Counted from the first letter of the stretch, positions 25,828 to 35,385 are shown. The stretch is 64,000 nucleotides of DNA from Allopusillimonas sp048270225 (GCA_048270225.1 JBLWTG010000003.1:186001-250000), one strand, 5' to 3'. Made by a program: numbers and translations. Notes: generated by a model from the sequence alone, not told the origin.

Positions 25828-26535
25828 TCAGGCCGAAAGGTGTTCGGCCTTGGCGATTTCTGCCCGCATGGCGTCGATGACGGTCTTGTAATCGGGCTGG
25901 CTGAAAATGGCCGAGCCTGCGACAAAGGTGTCGGCCCCTGCGGCGCGGATCTGACCGATATTGTCGACCTTGACGCCGCCGTCGATTTCCAGCGCGATGG
26001 GCTGGCCGCCTTTTGCAACCCAGGCATCCAGCTTCTGGCGTGCCTGGCGCAGCTTGTCCAGCGTGCCGGGAATGAATTTCTGTCCGCCAAAGCCTGGGTT
26101 GACCGACATCAGCAGCACGACGTCCAGCTTGTCCATGACATAGTCCATCCAGTCGAGCGGCGCGGCCGGGTTGAACACCAGCCCGGCCTTACAGCCGTGC
26201 TCGCGGATGAGCGAAAGGCTGCGGTCCACATGCCGGGTGGCTTCGGGGTGAAAGGTAATGATGTCCGCGCCAGCCTTGGCAAATTGCGGGATAATGGCGT
26301 CGACCGGCTCGACCATGAGATGCACGTCTATGGTGGCCGTGGTGTGCGGGCGCAGCGCTTCGCAGATCATGGGGCCCATGGTCAGGTTGGGAACATAGTG
26401 GTTGTCCATGACATCAACATGGATCCAGTCTGCGCCTGCGGCGACGACATTCACAACTTCTTCGCCCAGCCTGGCGAAGTCTGCCGCGAGCAGGCTGGGG
26501 GCGATGCGGGTAGGGTGTGCAAAAGGCATGGTCAT
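25828..26535 (-). CDS. rpe: Ribulose-phosphate 3-epimerase
   Basis: Rpe (235 aa) interconverts ribulose-5-phosphate and xylulose-5-phosphate. TIM-barrel and metal motifs are present: APSLLAADFARLGEE, WIHVDVMDNHYVPN, VNPGFGGQKF, EIDGGVK and VAGSAIF. It begins the rpe-gph-trpE run and is divergent from apaG. Confidence 0.96.
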   Translation of the reverse strand: MTMPFAHPTRIAPSLLAADFARLGEEVVNVVAAGADWIHVDVMDNHYVPNLTMGPMICEALRPHTTATIDVHLMVEPVDAIIPQFAKAGADIITFHPEATRHVDRSLSLIREHGCKAGLVFNPAAPLDWMDYVMDKLDVVLLMSVNPGFGGQKFIPGTLDKLRQARQKLDAWVAKGGQPIALEIDGGVKVDNIGQIRAAGADTFVAGSAIFSQPDYKTVIDAMRAEIAKAEHLSA

Positions 26536-26649
26536 TGAGTGTCTGCGATGAGATTGGCCAGCAGTGTTGGCGGTCTGGCGAGCGCCATCATGGCGAATAT
26601 GTAATTATTGCAGTTTAGCGCTGCCTGGTGCATTACCTGGAACTTGAGC

Positions 26650-27024
26650 ATGAAGCCTTACGATATTTCGGTTACCGTCACGCCTCAATACCTGCCGGAT
26701 CAGTCCGAGCCGGACGAGCAGCAGTTTGTCTTTGCCTACACGGTGCGTATCACCAACAAGGGCCAGAATGCGGCCCAGCTCATCAGCCGCCACTGGATCA
26801 TCACCGATGGCAGGCAAAACACGCAGGAGGTGCGGGGCCTGGGCGTGGTCGGCCAGCAGCCCTTGCTGGCGCCGGGAGAAACATTTGAGTACACCAGCGG
26901 GTGTCCTTTGCCCACGCCAGTCGGTACCATGCGGGGCACGTATCATTGCGTCGGCGATAACGGCGTGCCTTTCGAGGTTCCCATCGACGAATTCATGCTT
27001 GCCATGCCGCGCACGCTGCATTGA
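26650..27024 (+). CDS. apaG: ApaG protein (Co2+/Mg2+ efflux-associated, DUF525)
   Basis: ApaG (124 aa) is a fibronectin-III-like beta sandwich whose loss affects cation resistance in Salmonella. The family core SRHWIITDG, the GVVGQQPLLAPGE stretch and SGCPLPTPVGTMRGTY are intact. The ATG at 26650 gives the family length; the upstream in-frame extension is not conserved-looking. mltA follows 32 bases later. Confidence 0.93.
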   Translation: MKPYDISVTVTPQYLPDQSEPDEQQFVFAYTVRITNKGQNAAQLISRHWIITDGRQNTQEVRGLGVVGQQPLLAPGETFEYTSGCPLPTPVGTMRGTYHCVGDNGVPFEVPIDEFMLAMPRTLH

Positions 27025-27056
27025 TGCCCCCATATTGCGACTTTACTGGCGACTTC

Positions 27057-28346
27057 ATGAAGAAACTCCTGCTTTCCGCTAGCCTGCTTGCCCTGTTGGC
27101 CTCATGCAGCACCGTGCCTCTGGAAGAGACCACCGGCGGCACGCCGGCCGAGACCGCGGCCACGGATGTCGCCGCCAGGCCGCTGGTCGTTCCGTCCCTG
27201 CAGTCCATGCGGGATACCCCGCCGCGCGCGCTGGCCGGCAGGTTTGCACAGGCCTCATGGTCTTCCCTGCCGGGCTGGCAGGAGGACGACCTGGCGCATG
27301 TCTGGAAGGGCTTTCTCAATAACTGCAAAGGCCTGATGCGGCCGGTGTCCGGCTCGCTGGCCATGCAGGCCCGCGCAACGCCGCGCGCATGGCAGCCTGT
27401 CTGTGCCGCGGCGGCGCAGTCGGGCCTGTCCGCCGGCAACGCCGATGGCGCCAGGGTGCGGCAGTTTCTCGAAAGTCAGTTGCAGCCATGGCGTCTGCTG
27501 GACGGATCGGGCAAGCCCGCCCACAATACTGTCACAGGCTATTACGAGCCGCTGGTGCATGCTTCGCGCTCGCGCCAGGGCGATTACCAATGGCCGCTCT
27601 ATGCCACGCCTCCAGATTTGCTCACCATTGACCTGGGGGCTGTCTATCCCGAGCTGGCTGGCAAGCGGGTGCGCGGCAAACTGGTGGGCAAGCGTATCGT
27701 GCCCTACGATACGCGGGCGGAGATCGCCGCCACGCCTTCGCGCCAGCCGCCGGTGATCGTCTGGGTCAATGATCCGGTCGAGGCGTTTTTCCTGCAGATA
27801 CAGGGTTCAGGACGGGCCAGCCTCACCGATGGCACAACCATACGGCTTGCCTACGCAGACCACAATGGCCGGCCTTATGCATCGATTGCCAGATGGCTCG
27901 CGGACAAGGGCGAAATGCCACTGTCCAAGGCGTCGATGCAGAACATCAAGGCCTGGGCGCGCAGTCATCCGGGCCGGGTGCAGGAAATGCTGAATGCCAA
28001 TCCCGCCATGGTGTTCTTCAGAGAAGAGCCGGTCAATGATCCCGAACTCGGGCCCAAGGGCGCCTATGGCATCCCGCTGATCGGCGAACGCTCGGTGGCG
28101 GTGGATACTACTTACGTGCCGCTGGGCACGCCCATATTCCTGTCGACCACTTATCCGGGTTCGAACACGCCACTGCGCCGCCTGGCGCTGGCGCAGGATA
28201 CAGGCGCGGCGATCAAGGGCGCTGGACGCACTGATTTTTACTGGGGATTTGGTGACGAGGCCGGTGCGCAGGCCGGCCGCATGAAACAACAGGGAGACAC
28301 CTGGGTGTTGTGGCCCAAGGGGGCCGGTGCGCCGTCGGCGCGCTGA
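27057..28346 (+). CDS. mltA: Membrane-bound lytic murein transglycosylase A
   Basis: MltA (429 aa) is an outer-membrane lipoprotein that cleaves peptidoglycan to 1,6-anhydro products. A lipobox LASC follows a short hydrophobic signal (MKKLLLSASLLALLASC). The MltA domain shows TGYYEP, FFLQIQGSGR and YASIARWL. The C-terminal 3D domain has the catalytic Asp region LAQDTGAAIKG with GRTDFYWG. The start is the ATG at 27057, giving the intact lipoprotein signal. Confidence 0.94.
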   Translation: MKKLLLSASLLALLASCSTVPLEETTGGTPAETAATDVAARPLVVPSLQSMRDTPPRALAGRFAQASWSSLPGWQEDDLAHVWKGFLNNCKGLMRPVSGSLAMQARATPRAWQPVCAAAAQSGLSAGNADGARVRQFLESQLQPWRLLDGSGKPAHNTVTGYYEPLVHASRSRQGDYQWPLYATPPDLLTIDLGAVYPELAGKRVRGKLVGKRIVPYDTRAEIAATPSRQPPVIVWVNDPVEAFFLQIQGSGRASLTDGTTIRLAYADHNGRPYASIARWLADKGEMPLSKASMQNIKAWARSHPGRVQEMLNANPAMVFFREEPVNDPELGPKGAYGIPLIGERSVAVDTTYVPLGTPIFLSTTYPGSNTPLRRLALAQDTGAAIKGAGRTDFYWGFGDEAGAQAGRMKQQGDTWVLWPKGAGAPSAR

Positions 28347-28369
28347 CGCCCGCTATTGGCAGCAAAGAC

Positions 28370-29572
28370 ATGGCAACTAGAACGAGCACGGCAAAAGAAT
28401 CGATTGTGGTATGCGGCACCGGGATCGCAGGCCTGGCAACGGCGCTGGGGCTGGCGCGGGGCGGCTACGATGCAACCTTGCTGGGCCCCCGCACGGCGCC
28501 GGCTGCCTGTGCGCGGGACGAATACTGTCCGCGTGTCTACGCGATTTCCCCTGCCAGCCAGGCGCTGCTGTCCCGGCTCGGGGTGTGGGGCATGATGGAC
28601 GCCCGGCGTATTACCCCGGTCAGGGCCATGGAAGTGCATGGCGATGCGGATGGCCTGGTCAACCTGGACGCCTGGCAGGATGCGCGCTCGGCGCTGGCCT
28701 GGATCGTCGAGTCCAGCGAAATGGAAAAAGTGCTGCAGCAGGCCGTGCAGGTCTATGGCATTGCCTGGGTTCAGGAGAAATTCCAGGGGCTGCAGGCGGG
28801 TACGGCGTCGACAGAAAGCGGCAAGACCTTCCGGCCCAGCCTGCTGGTAGGGGCCGATGGCGCGCAATCGCCGGTCCGGCAGGCGGCCGGTATCAGCCAT
28901 CATTCGCGGGCCTACGGCGACACGGGTATCGTGGTTCACCTGGATTGCGAGCTGCCTCACCAGAACACGGCCATTCAGTGGTTCATCGGCGATAGCGTGC
29001 TGGCCTTGTTGCCCATGCCGGATACCGAAACCGGCCATCAGATGTCCATGGTGTGGTCGATGCCGGATGCGCAGGCGCGCCAGTGGATGGCGCTGGCGCC
29101 CGATGCGCGCGGCGTGTTGCTTGAATCCCGTCTGCTGGCAGCCAGCGGCGGTCGCCTGGGCCGCTTGCAGCTGCGCAGCATGCCTTTTGCGTTCCCCTTG
29201 TTTATTGAGCATAGCGATATGATTGCGCCGGGTGTTGCGCTGGTTGGCGATGCGGGGCATCGTGTGCATCCGTTGGCCGGCCAGGGGCTCAATCTCGGCC
29301 TGGGCGATGTGCAGGCGCTGCTCGAGGTACTGGCCGGCAAGGAAGCATTCCGCGGCGCCGGGGACATCAGGGTGCTGCGCCGTTATCGGCGTGCGCGCGC
29401 CGAGCCCATTCTCGCGATGCGGCTGGCCACGGACGGGCTGCACAAGCTGTTCGCATCGCCCGCCGCACCCGTGGCCTGGGCGCGCAATCTGGGCATGCGG
29501 TGCGCAGATCGCATGCCCCTGGTCAAACGCCTTTTGATTGATGCAGCGGCGGGCCGTCCGCATGACGTATGA
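28370..29572 (+). CDS. UbiH/UbiF/Coq6-family FAD-dependent hydroxylase
   Basis: This 400-residue flavin monooxygenase probably hydroxylates a ubiquinone precursor ring. Motifs: the dinucleotide-binding GTGIAGLATALGLARGG, a DG-type LLVGADGAQSPVR, and GDAGHRVHPLAGQGLNLG. The last is diagnostic of the UbiH/UbiF/VisC group. Which ring position it hydroxylates cannot be told. It lies 23 bases after mltA and just ahead of dsbC. Confidence 0.88.
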   Translation: MATRTSTAKESIVVCGTGIAGLATALGLARGGYDATLLGPRTAPAACARDEYCPRVYAISPASQALLSRLGVWGMMDARRITPVRAMEVHGDADGLVNLDAWQDARSALAWIVESSEMEKVLQQAVQVYGIAWVQEKFQGLQAGTASTESGKTFRPSLLVGADGAQSPVRQAAGISHHSRAYGDTGIVVHLDCELPHQNTAIQWFIGDSVLALLPMPDTETGHQMSMVWSMPDAQARQWMALAPDARGVLLESRLLAASGGRLGRLQLRSMPFAFPLFIEHSDMIAPGVALVGDAGHRVHPLAGQGLNLGLGDVQALLEVLAGKEAFRGAGDIRVLRRYRRARAEPILAMRLATDGLHKLFASPAAPVAWARNLGMRCADRMPLVKRLLIDAAAGRPHDV

Positions 29573-29603
29573 TGCATCGTGAACATTACGAACAGGAGTT
29601 GAT

Positions 29604-30479
29604 ATGCGTTTGCGTATGGCGGGCTGGCTGACGGCCGCCGCAGTAGGGATGTCGTTGTGGAGCCTCCAGGGCCTTGCCCAGGACGCCGCTGTGACAGGTA
29701 CAGATCAGGGCGGCGCCCAAAGCACGCCCATGTCCACGCCGGCCGGACAGGCTGAGCCCGCTGCGGCCATCGCACCGGCCGGGCCCGCAGTTGCTGAGCA
29801 GCCCCAGCCTGCCCAGGCCGATGCTGCGCCTGCGGTTTCGCTTGACAGCGTGCGTGCGGCTTTCGAAAAGCGCTTTCCCGAGATCGATGTCGCGGGCGTG
29901 CGGACCACGCCGTTTCCCGGCCTGTATGAGATTCAGCTGGGCAAGGACGTTATCTATGCTGATGCCGCGGTCGATTACATCATGCAGGGCTCGCTGATCG
30001 ATGCCAAAAACCGGGTTGACCTGACAGCGGCCCGGCTGGAGGATTTATCCAAGATTGCGTTCTCGTCATTGCCGCTGGAACTGGCCGTCAAACAGGTCAA
30101 GGGCGATGGCTCGCGCTCCATGGCCATTTTTGAGGACCCCAATTGCGGCTACTGTAAGCAGCTGCACCATACGCTCAAGAATGTGGACAACGTGACGATT
30201 TACACTTTTCTGTTCCCTATCCTGACGCCCGACTCCACGGTCAAGGCTCGCGACGTCTGGTGTGCCGATGATCCAGCGGCGACCTGGACGGCCTGGATGG
30301 TCAATGGCAAGAAACCGCCCGAAGCGCAGTGCGCCACCCCTATCGACAAAGTGCTGGCCCTGGGTCGCAAGCTGATGGTGCAGGGTACGCCCGCCATATT
30401 CTTTTCGGATGGCAGCCGCATCAATGGCGCATTGCCGCTCAAGGCGCTCAACGAGAAGCTCGACACACTTAAAGGATAA
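29604..30479 (+). CDS. dsbC: Thiol:disulfide interchange protein DsbC
   Basis: This periplasmic disulfide isomerase (291 aa) has a signal peptide (about residues 1-26, ending QGLAQ). An unusually long Ala/Pro/Gln-rich linker spans about residues 27-75, followed by the dimerisation domain and a thioredoxin-fold domain with the redox site DPNCGYCKQL (CGYC, as in E. coli DsbC). A second Cys pair is in VWCADD...EAQCAT. The linker makes it longer than E. coli DsbC (236 aa). A strong terminator follows. Confidence 0.93.
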   Translation: MRLRMAGWLTAAAVGMSLWSLQGLAQDAAVTGTDQGGAQSTPMSTPAGQAEPAAAIAPAGPAVAEQPQPAQADAAPAVSLDSVRAAFEKRFPEIDVAGVRTTPFPGLYEIQLGKDVIYADAAVDYIMQGSLIDAKNRVDLTAARLEDLSKIAFSSLPLELAVKQVKGDGSRSMAIFEDPNCGYCKQLHHTLKNVDNVTIYTFLFPILTPDSTVKARDVWCADDPAATWTAWMVNGKKPPEAQCATPIDKVLALGRKLMVQGTPAIFFSDGSRINGALPLKALNEKLDTLKG

Positions 30480-30504
30480 CGAGGCCGTCACAACAGGCCG
30501 GCAT

Positions 30505-30538
30505 GCCGCAGCGTACCTGGCGTCGCTGCGGCTTTTTT
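30505..30538 (+). terminator. Intrinsic terminator after dsbC
   Basis: GCCGCAGCG (30505-30513) pairs with CGCTGCGGC (30524-30532), followed by six T (30533-30538). It is a textbook Rho-independent terminator 25 bases after the dsbC stop. Confidence 0.95.
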
Positions 30539-30580
30539 GTGTCCGCTTGCGAACGCGCGATGCCGGATTTTACTTTTTGA

Positions 30581-30610
30581 TTGACATGAAATTTTAACCG
30601 TAACTAGAAT
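30581..30610 (+). promoter_or_regulatory. Strong sigma-70 promoter of the iron-uptake operon
   Basis: TTGACA (30581-30586) is a perfect -35 box. With an 18-base spacer it leads to TAGAAT (30605-30610). The local DNA is AT-rich compared with its surroundings and the -10 box overlaps a Fur-like site. Confidence 0.75.
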
Positions 30611-30626
30611 AATAACGATTCTTATC
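30608..30626 (+). promoter_or_regulatory. Fur-box-like operator
   Basis: AATAATAACGATTCTTATC matches the 19-bp Fur consensus at 13 positions and overlaps the -10 box. The operon encodes a TonB siderophore receptor and PepSY proteins, so iron repression fits. Confidence 0.65.
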
Positions 30627-30710
30627 TATAATCTAATATTTCTAGCCGGAAACTATCATGTACTCATTTGCTGAGCGAGCCCATGCGCGCGCTGGTGCTG
30701 GCTGGCCCCA

Positions 30711-31880
30711 ATGACGGCAGCTTCGTCACTCAAGACATGGTATTGGGTCCATAAATGGTCCAGCCTGGTCTGCACCTTGTTTTTGCTGGTTATTTGCATC
30801 ACGGGCCTGCCTCTCGTTTTCCATGAGGAAATCGAGGGTTGGCTGGACGATGCCAGGCCCTATGCCGTCGTACCCGAAGGTACGCCGCGCGCCAACGTCG
30901 ACACCATGCTGGACAAGGCGGGGGCGATGTATCCGGGCGAAGTGGTGGAGTTCGTGTTTCTGGATGATGCCAATCCGCAGGTGTTTGTAGGCATGTCTCC
31001 CTCGCACAAGGCCGCCTTCGACACCAATCACTTTCTCCGTTTCGATGCTCACACAGGCGATCTGCTCAAGGACGGCGGACCGCAGTCGGAGGAAAAACTA
31101 TCCTTCATGGGGATTATGCTGGCGCTGCATGTGGACTGGTTCGCCGGCCTGCCAGGTGAGCTGTTCATGGGGGCCATGGGCCTGCTGTTTGTGATCGCGA
31201 TCGTGTCCGGTGTTGTGCTGTATGGCCCTTTCATGAAGAAGCTGTCCTTTGGCACCGTGCGCACCGAGCGCTCGACGCGGCTCAAGTGGCTGGATCTGCA
31301 TAATCTGCTGGGCATCGTGACGCTGTCCTGGGCGCTGGTCGTTGGCGCGACGGGCGTCATCAATGAGTTGTCCACGCCGCTGTTCAGTCTGTGGCAATCG
31401 ACAGAGATAGCGAAAATCATCGAACCCTACAAGAACGATTCCCCGCCTGCCAGGCTGTCTTCCGCCCAGGCGGCCATGGACGCGGCCGCAAAAGCCGTAC
31501 CCGGCAACGAAGTCGTCAGCTTTAATTTTCCCGGAAACCGATTTGCGACGCCGCATCACTACATGATCTGGACCAAAGGCGCTACGCCCTTGACGTCGCA
31601 TCTGTTCACCCCTGTGCTGGTGGATGCCTCGACAGGCAAAGTGACCACGGTTGCGCATCCTCCCTGGTATCTGAGCCTGCTGGAATTGTCGCGTCCGCTG
31701 CATTTTGGCGACTACGGCGGCATGCCCCTGAAAATACTCTGGGCGCTGCTCGATATTCTGACCATTATCGTCGTGGGCAGCGGCCTGTATCTGTGGTTTG
31801 CCCGTCGCAAGGCCACCGATGCACGAATCGCCCGCATCGCCCGGGAGCTTACCCCCGCGCTGGGCGCAACAGGATCCTGA
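30711..31880 (+). CDS. PepSY-associated transmembrane protein (PiuB-like)
   Basis: This inner-membrane protein (389 aa) has four membrane segments (about residues 16-36, 140-165, 195-215 and 340-362) and periplasmic PepSY regions. Such proteins accompany TonB siderophore receptors and are thought to be ferric-siderophore reductases or uptake factors. His residues within TM segments (HKWSSLVCTLF, HVDWFAGLPGE, LHNLLGIVTL) could ligate heme. The gene follows a Fur-like promoter and an 18-codon ORF whose stop overlaps its ATG. Confidence 0.85.
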   Translation: MTAASSLKTWYWVHKWSSLVCTLFLLVICITGLPLVFHEEIEGWLDDARPYAVVPEGTPRANVDTMLDKAGAMYPGEVVEFVFLDDANPQVFVGMSPSHKAAFDTNHFLRFDAHTGDLLKDGGPQSEEKLSFMGIMLALHVDWFAGLPGELFMGAMGLLFVIAIVSGVVLYGPFMKKLSFGTVRTERSTRLKWLDLHNLLGIVTLSWALVVGATGVINELSTPLFSLWQSTEIAKIIEPYKNDSPPARLSSAQAAMDAAAKAVPGNEVVSFNFPGNRFATPHHYMIWTKGATPLTSHLFTPVLVDASTGKVTTVAHPPWYLSLLELSRPLHFGDYGGMPLKILWALLDILTIIVVGSGLYLWFARRKATDARIARIARELTPALGATGS

Positions 31881-31881
31881 C

Positions 31882-32061
31882 ATGGCCCGATCGTCTTCAT
31901 TTGTCAGGCTATGGGGCATGCCCATCCTCCTGGGTGTGCTGACCTGTTTCGGGCTGCTCGCCGCCTTGCTGGGCGTCGGCATCTGGCACGGCATGGCGTG
32001 GATCGCACTCGCCGTGCCGTTGCTGGTGGGCATAGGCTTCTGGGTATTTCCCCGGCGCTGA
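31882..32061 (+). CDS. Small membrane protein of the iron operon (59 aa)
   Basis: This 59-residue protein has two hydrophobic segments (about residues 10-32 and 36-54) and a basic FPRR end. It begins one base after the PepSY-protein stop and 76 bases before the TonB receptor, so it is part of this operon. Similar small proteins accompany PepSY/TonB pairs in related bacteria. Function unknown. Confidence 0.7.
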   Translation: MARSSSFVRLWGMPILLGVLTCFGLLAALLGVGIWHGMAWIALAVPLLVGIGFWVFPRR

Positions 32062-32137
32062 CGCGACCTTGTTCGCCGTCCTTGCGGCGGCAGCCTGCTT
32101 ATTAAAACCATATATATCTTCTTCAGGGAGAGGGATC

Positions 32138-34282
32138 ATGCCGTGCATTGACTCCAGAGGGCCGGGGGCGACAAGCATTGTCAGCGTTTTCTTATCACTA
32201 GGCCTGGTGCCGCTTGTCGCTGTGGCGCAGGCCTCATCGGATAAGCAGCCGGCGCAAGGCGGCGCGCGTACGCTTGCCCCCATTACCGTGCAGGCGCAGC
32301 CTGGCCAGGAATCAGCCCTGGAACCGGTGAACGGTTATATCGCCAAGCGGGCGCTGAGCGCCAGCAAGACGGATACGCCGCTGATCGAAACCCCGCAGTC
32401 CGTTACCGTCATCACCAGCGACCAGATCCGGGATCAGGGCGCCCAGGGAATCCAGGATGCGCTGACCTATGCGGCCGGCGTGCGCTCTGATGCCTACGGC
32501 CTGGACTCCCGCACAGACTCCTTCATCATCCGCGGCTCCGAACCCACGGTTTACCTGGATGGTCTGCGCACCAACTACAACTGGTACACCAGCACCACGC
32601 GTACTGAACCCTACAGTCTTGAACGCATCGAAGTCCTGCGCGGGCCTGCTTCCATGCTGTATGGGCAAGGCAGTACGGCAGGGGTGGTAAACATGGTCAG
32701 CAAGCGTCCGCTCGAAGAAGCGCAACGTGAAATCGGCGTGTCCTACGGCACCAATGCGCGCCGCCAGATCCAGGCGGACCTGACGGGTCCGCTGGACGAA
32801 GCGGGCAACTGGCTTTATCGCGTTGTCGCGGTGGGCCGCGAGGCCAATACCCAGGTCGATCATGTACCCGACGACCGGTGGATGCTGGCGCCCTCGCTCA
32901 CCTGGAAACCCAGTGCGCGCACCTCGCTGACCTTCCTGGCATTGCTCCAGGAAGACAAGACAGGCTCCACATCGCAGTTCTTCCCCTGGGAAGGCGTGTT
33001 GCTCGACAATCCCAATGGCCAGTTGCCTGTCAGTCGCTTCATCGGCGAACCGGACTGGGACCGCTACAATTCGCGCCGTCAGGCCATAGGCTGGAGCTTC
33101 GAGCATGAATTCAACGACGACTGGACCGTACGCCAGAACGTGCGCCTGTCGCGCAACAAAGTGGATTACCGTTCCGTCTATGGCGATTCCTTCACCTTGC
33201 CTGGCGGCTGGGCCGCTGATCCCATCAACAAGCGCATGCTTGGAAGGTATGCGGACGCGACCGTCACGACGGTCAACATGGCGTCCGCTGATCAGCATCT
33301 CCAGGGCAAATTCGCTACTGGCGCCATCAGTCATGATGTGCTGCTCGGGCTGGACGCAAGCTACGCGCGCGAGGAAAAGCGCTCTGGCTACGAAGGCCCG
33401 GACACGGTGGCGCCGATCGATGCCTATAACCCTGTGTATGGGAATTTCACGCCGCCCGCCATGTCGGACGATCCCACTGCCAGGCAGCGGGATCTGGGCG
33501 TCTACCTGCAGGATCAGATGCGCTATGACAACTGGATACTGGTGGCCGGCATACGCCGCGATCGTTCCGAAAGTTCGGTGGAGGGCGAGCAGGATTCGGT
33601 CAGCAAGGCCACCAGCAAGCGCCTGGGTGTGATGTATGCCGCCGACAATGGTTTTTCGCCCTACCTGAGCTACAGCGAATCCTTTACGCCGGTCCTGGGG
33701 CGTGATGCTGATGGCGAGCGATTCATCCCCCTGAAAGGCAAGCAGCTCGAGGCTGGGCTCAAATACGAGTCTGCGGACGGCGGCACCATGTTCAATGTGG
33801 CGGCCTATACCCTGTCCGAAGAAAACCGGCTGGTGGACGACCCGAGCAGGCCCACCAGGCAGGCGCAGGTGGGCAAGACGCACAATCGTGGCGTCGAGCT
33901 TGAGCTGAAGACCGAAGTGGGGCGCCAGTTCGACCTGATCGCCAATTACAACTACATCGACCTGGACGAGGCGCTCTCGGGCCTGCCCAAGCATCAGGCC
34001 TCAGTCTGGGGCAAGTACCGTTTTTCGGGGGGCGCGATGGCGGGCCTGTCGGCGGGCGCCGGCGTGCGCTGGCTGGGTTCCTTCCGTGATGGGAATGCGC
34101 CGGGCACGCCCAGCGTGACGCTGGTCGATGCAATGCTGGCCTACGAGACGCCCAAGTGGCGGTATGCCTTGAACGTGAACAATCTGTTCGACAGGACCTA
34201 TGTCAGCACCTGCCTGTCGCGAGGCGACTGCTGGTATGGTTCCCAGCGCACGATTGTGGCAAGCGCGACATATCGGTTCTGA
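32138..34282 (+). CDS. TonB-dependent siderophore receptor
   Basis: This outer-membrane ferric-siderophore receptor (714 aa) has a signal peptide (about residues 1-35, ending AVAQA). The plug domain contains TPQSVTVITSDQIRDQG and RIEVLRGPASMLYGQGS, and the 22-strand barrel ends in the canonical SATYRF. A strong Shine-Dalgarno (GGGAGAGGGA) precedes ATG 32138. It forms a Fur-like controlled operon with the PepSY protein and the 59-residue membrane protein. The plug features match FhuA/FpvA-like receptors, but the ligand is unknown. Confidence 0.93.
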   Translation: MPCIDSRGPGATSIVSVFLSLGLVPLVAVAQASSDKQPAQGGARTLAPITVQAQPGQESALEPVNGYIAKRALSASKTDTPLIETPQSVTVITSDQIRDQGAQGIQDALTYAAGVRSDAYGLDSRTDSFIIRGSEPTVYLDGLRTNYNWYTSTTRTEPYSLERIEVLRGPASMLYGQGSTAGVVNMVSKRPLEEAQREIGVSYGTNARRQIQADLTGPLDEAGNWLYRVVAVGREANTQVDHVPDDRWMLAPSLTWKPSARTSLTFLALLQEDKTGSTSQFFPWEGVLLDNPNGQLPVSRFIGEPDWDRYNSRRQAIGWSFEHEFNDDWTVRQNVRLSRNKVDYRSVYGDSFTLPGGWAADPINKRMLGRYADATVTTVNMASADQHLQGKFATGAISHDVLLGLDASYAREEKRSGYEGPDTVAPIDAYNPVYGNFTPPAMSDDPTARQRDLGVYLQDQMRYDNWILVAGIRRDRSESSVEGEQDSVSKATSKRLGVMYAADNGFSPYLSYSESFTPVLGRDADGERFIPLKGKQLEAGLKYESADGGTMFNVAAYTLSEENRLVDDPSRPTRQAQVGKTHNRGVELELKTEVGRQFDLIANYNYIDLDEALSGLPKHQASVWGKYRFSGGAMAGLSAGAGVRWLGSFRDGNAPGTPSVTLVDAMLAYETPKWRYALNVNNLFDRTYVSTCLSRGDCWYGSQRTIVASATYRF

Positions 34283-34365
34283 CGGCCCTGCCGGACAGAT
34301 CGCGTCTGCGAGTTCTGATAGGATGGAACGCTGTTCCCGTCCCATCACTACAGGATATCCGAAAC

Positions 34366-35298
34366 GTGAAAGCGATCTTTGCCTACGCCGACAAGACTGA
34401 ATCCCCCGCATGGATAGCGCCCCTGCAGGCGGCCTTGCCGGAAGTCGAATTCCACCACTGGCGCCCTGATGGCCAGACCGTGGGTGCCGAGCTGGCCGTG
34501 GTCTGGCGCCCGCCTGCGGATCTGTTGCACCGGGAGCCGGGCGTGCGTGCGGTGTTCAATCTGGGCGCCGGCGTCGATGCGGTGTTGCAACTGGAAGGCT
34601 TGCGCGACGATATCCAGCTTTTCCGGCTGGAAGATGCCGGCATGGCCGTCCAGATGGCCGAGTATGCCGCATACGCCTTGCTCCGCGCCGCGCGGCAGTT
34701 CGATACCTATGAGGGTTTGCAGCAGGCCGGCCAGTGGAGGCCGCAGCCCGCCATCCGGCGTAAGGCGTGGACAGTGGGCGTGCTTGGCATGGGCGTGATG
34801 GGCAGGCGGGTCGCTCAGACGCTTGCCGCCATGGATTATCCCGTGGCTGGCTGGTCCCGCAGCGGCACGGATTTGCCGGGCATTGCGTCGTTTTCCGGAA
34901 GAGAGCAGTTGCCGGCATTTCTGGCGCGCACCAGGGTGCTGATCAATACGCTGCCGCTGACTGACGATACTCGCAACATCCTGTGCCGGGAAACGCTGTC
35001 CCAACTCATGCCGGACAGCTATCTTGTCAATATTGGCCGCGGCGAACATCTGGTTGAAGAGGATCTGCTGGCCCTGCTTGAGACGGGGCATCTGAAGGGG
35101 GCAACCCTGGATGTCTTCCGCAGCGAACCATTGCCGGAAGGCCATCCATTCTGGAGCCACAAAGCGGTTACGGTGACGCCGCACGTGGCGGCGGCCAGCC
35201 TGAAAGAGGAATCCGTTGCGCAGATTGCGGGCAAGATCAGGCAGCTCAGGCAGGGCCTCGTGCCCACTGGCCTGGTTGTTCGCAATAAGGGCTACTAG
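34366..35298 (+). CDS. ghrA: Glyoxylate/hydroxypyruvate reductase A (D-2-hydroxyacid dehydrogenase)
   Basis: This NAD(P)H-dependent 2-hydroxyacid dehydrogenase (310 aa) is of the GhrA branch. The Rossmann motif is GVLGMGVMGRRVAQ. The catalytic Arg is in NIGRGEHLVEEDLL, Glu in RSEPLPEGHPFW, and the catalytic His near TVTPHVAA. The start is a GTG at 34366 with AGGA about 10 bases upstream. It stands alone after the TonB receptor. Confidence 0.87.
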   Translation: MKAIFAYADKTESPAWIAPLQAALPEVEFHHWRPDGQTVGAELAVVWRPPADLLHREPGVRAVFNLGAGVDAVLQLEGLRDDIQLFRLEDAGMAVQMAEYAAYALLRAARQFDTYEGLQQAGQWRPQPAIRRKAWTVGVLGMGVMGRRVAQTLAAMDYPVAGWSRSGTDLPGIASFSGREQLPAFLARTRVLINTLPLTDDTRNILCRETLSQLMPDSYLVNIGRGEHLVEEDLLALLETGHLKGATLDVFRSEPLPEGHPFWSHKAVTVTPHVAAASLKEESVAQIAGKIRQLRQGLVPTGLVVRNKGY

Positions 35299-35385
35299 GC
35301 CGGGGCCGGAGCAACTGTGCTGCCGGTTGACAGAAGCCGCCTTGGCGGCCCGATGTCACCGGCCGCCCGCGCCGGGCCCGTTCGC

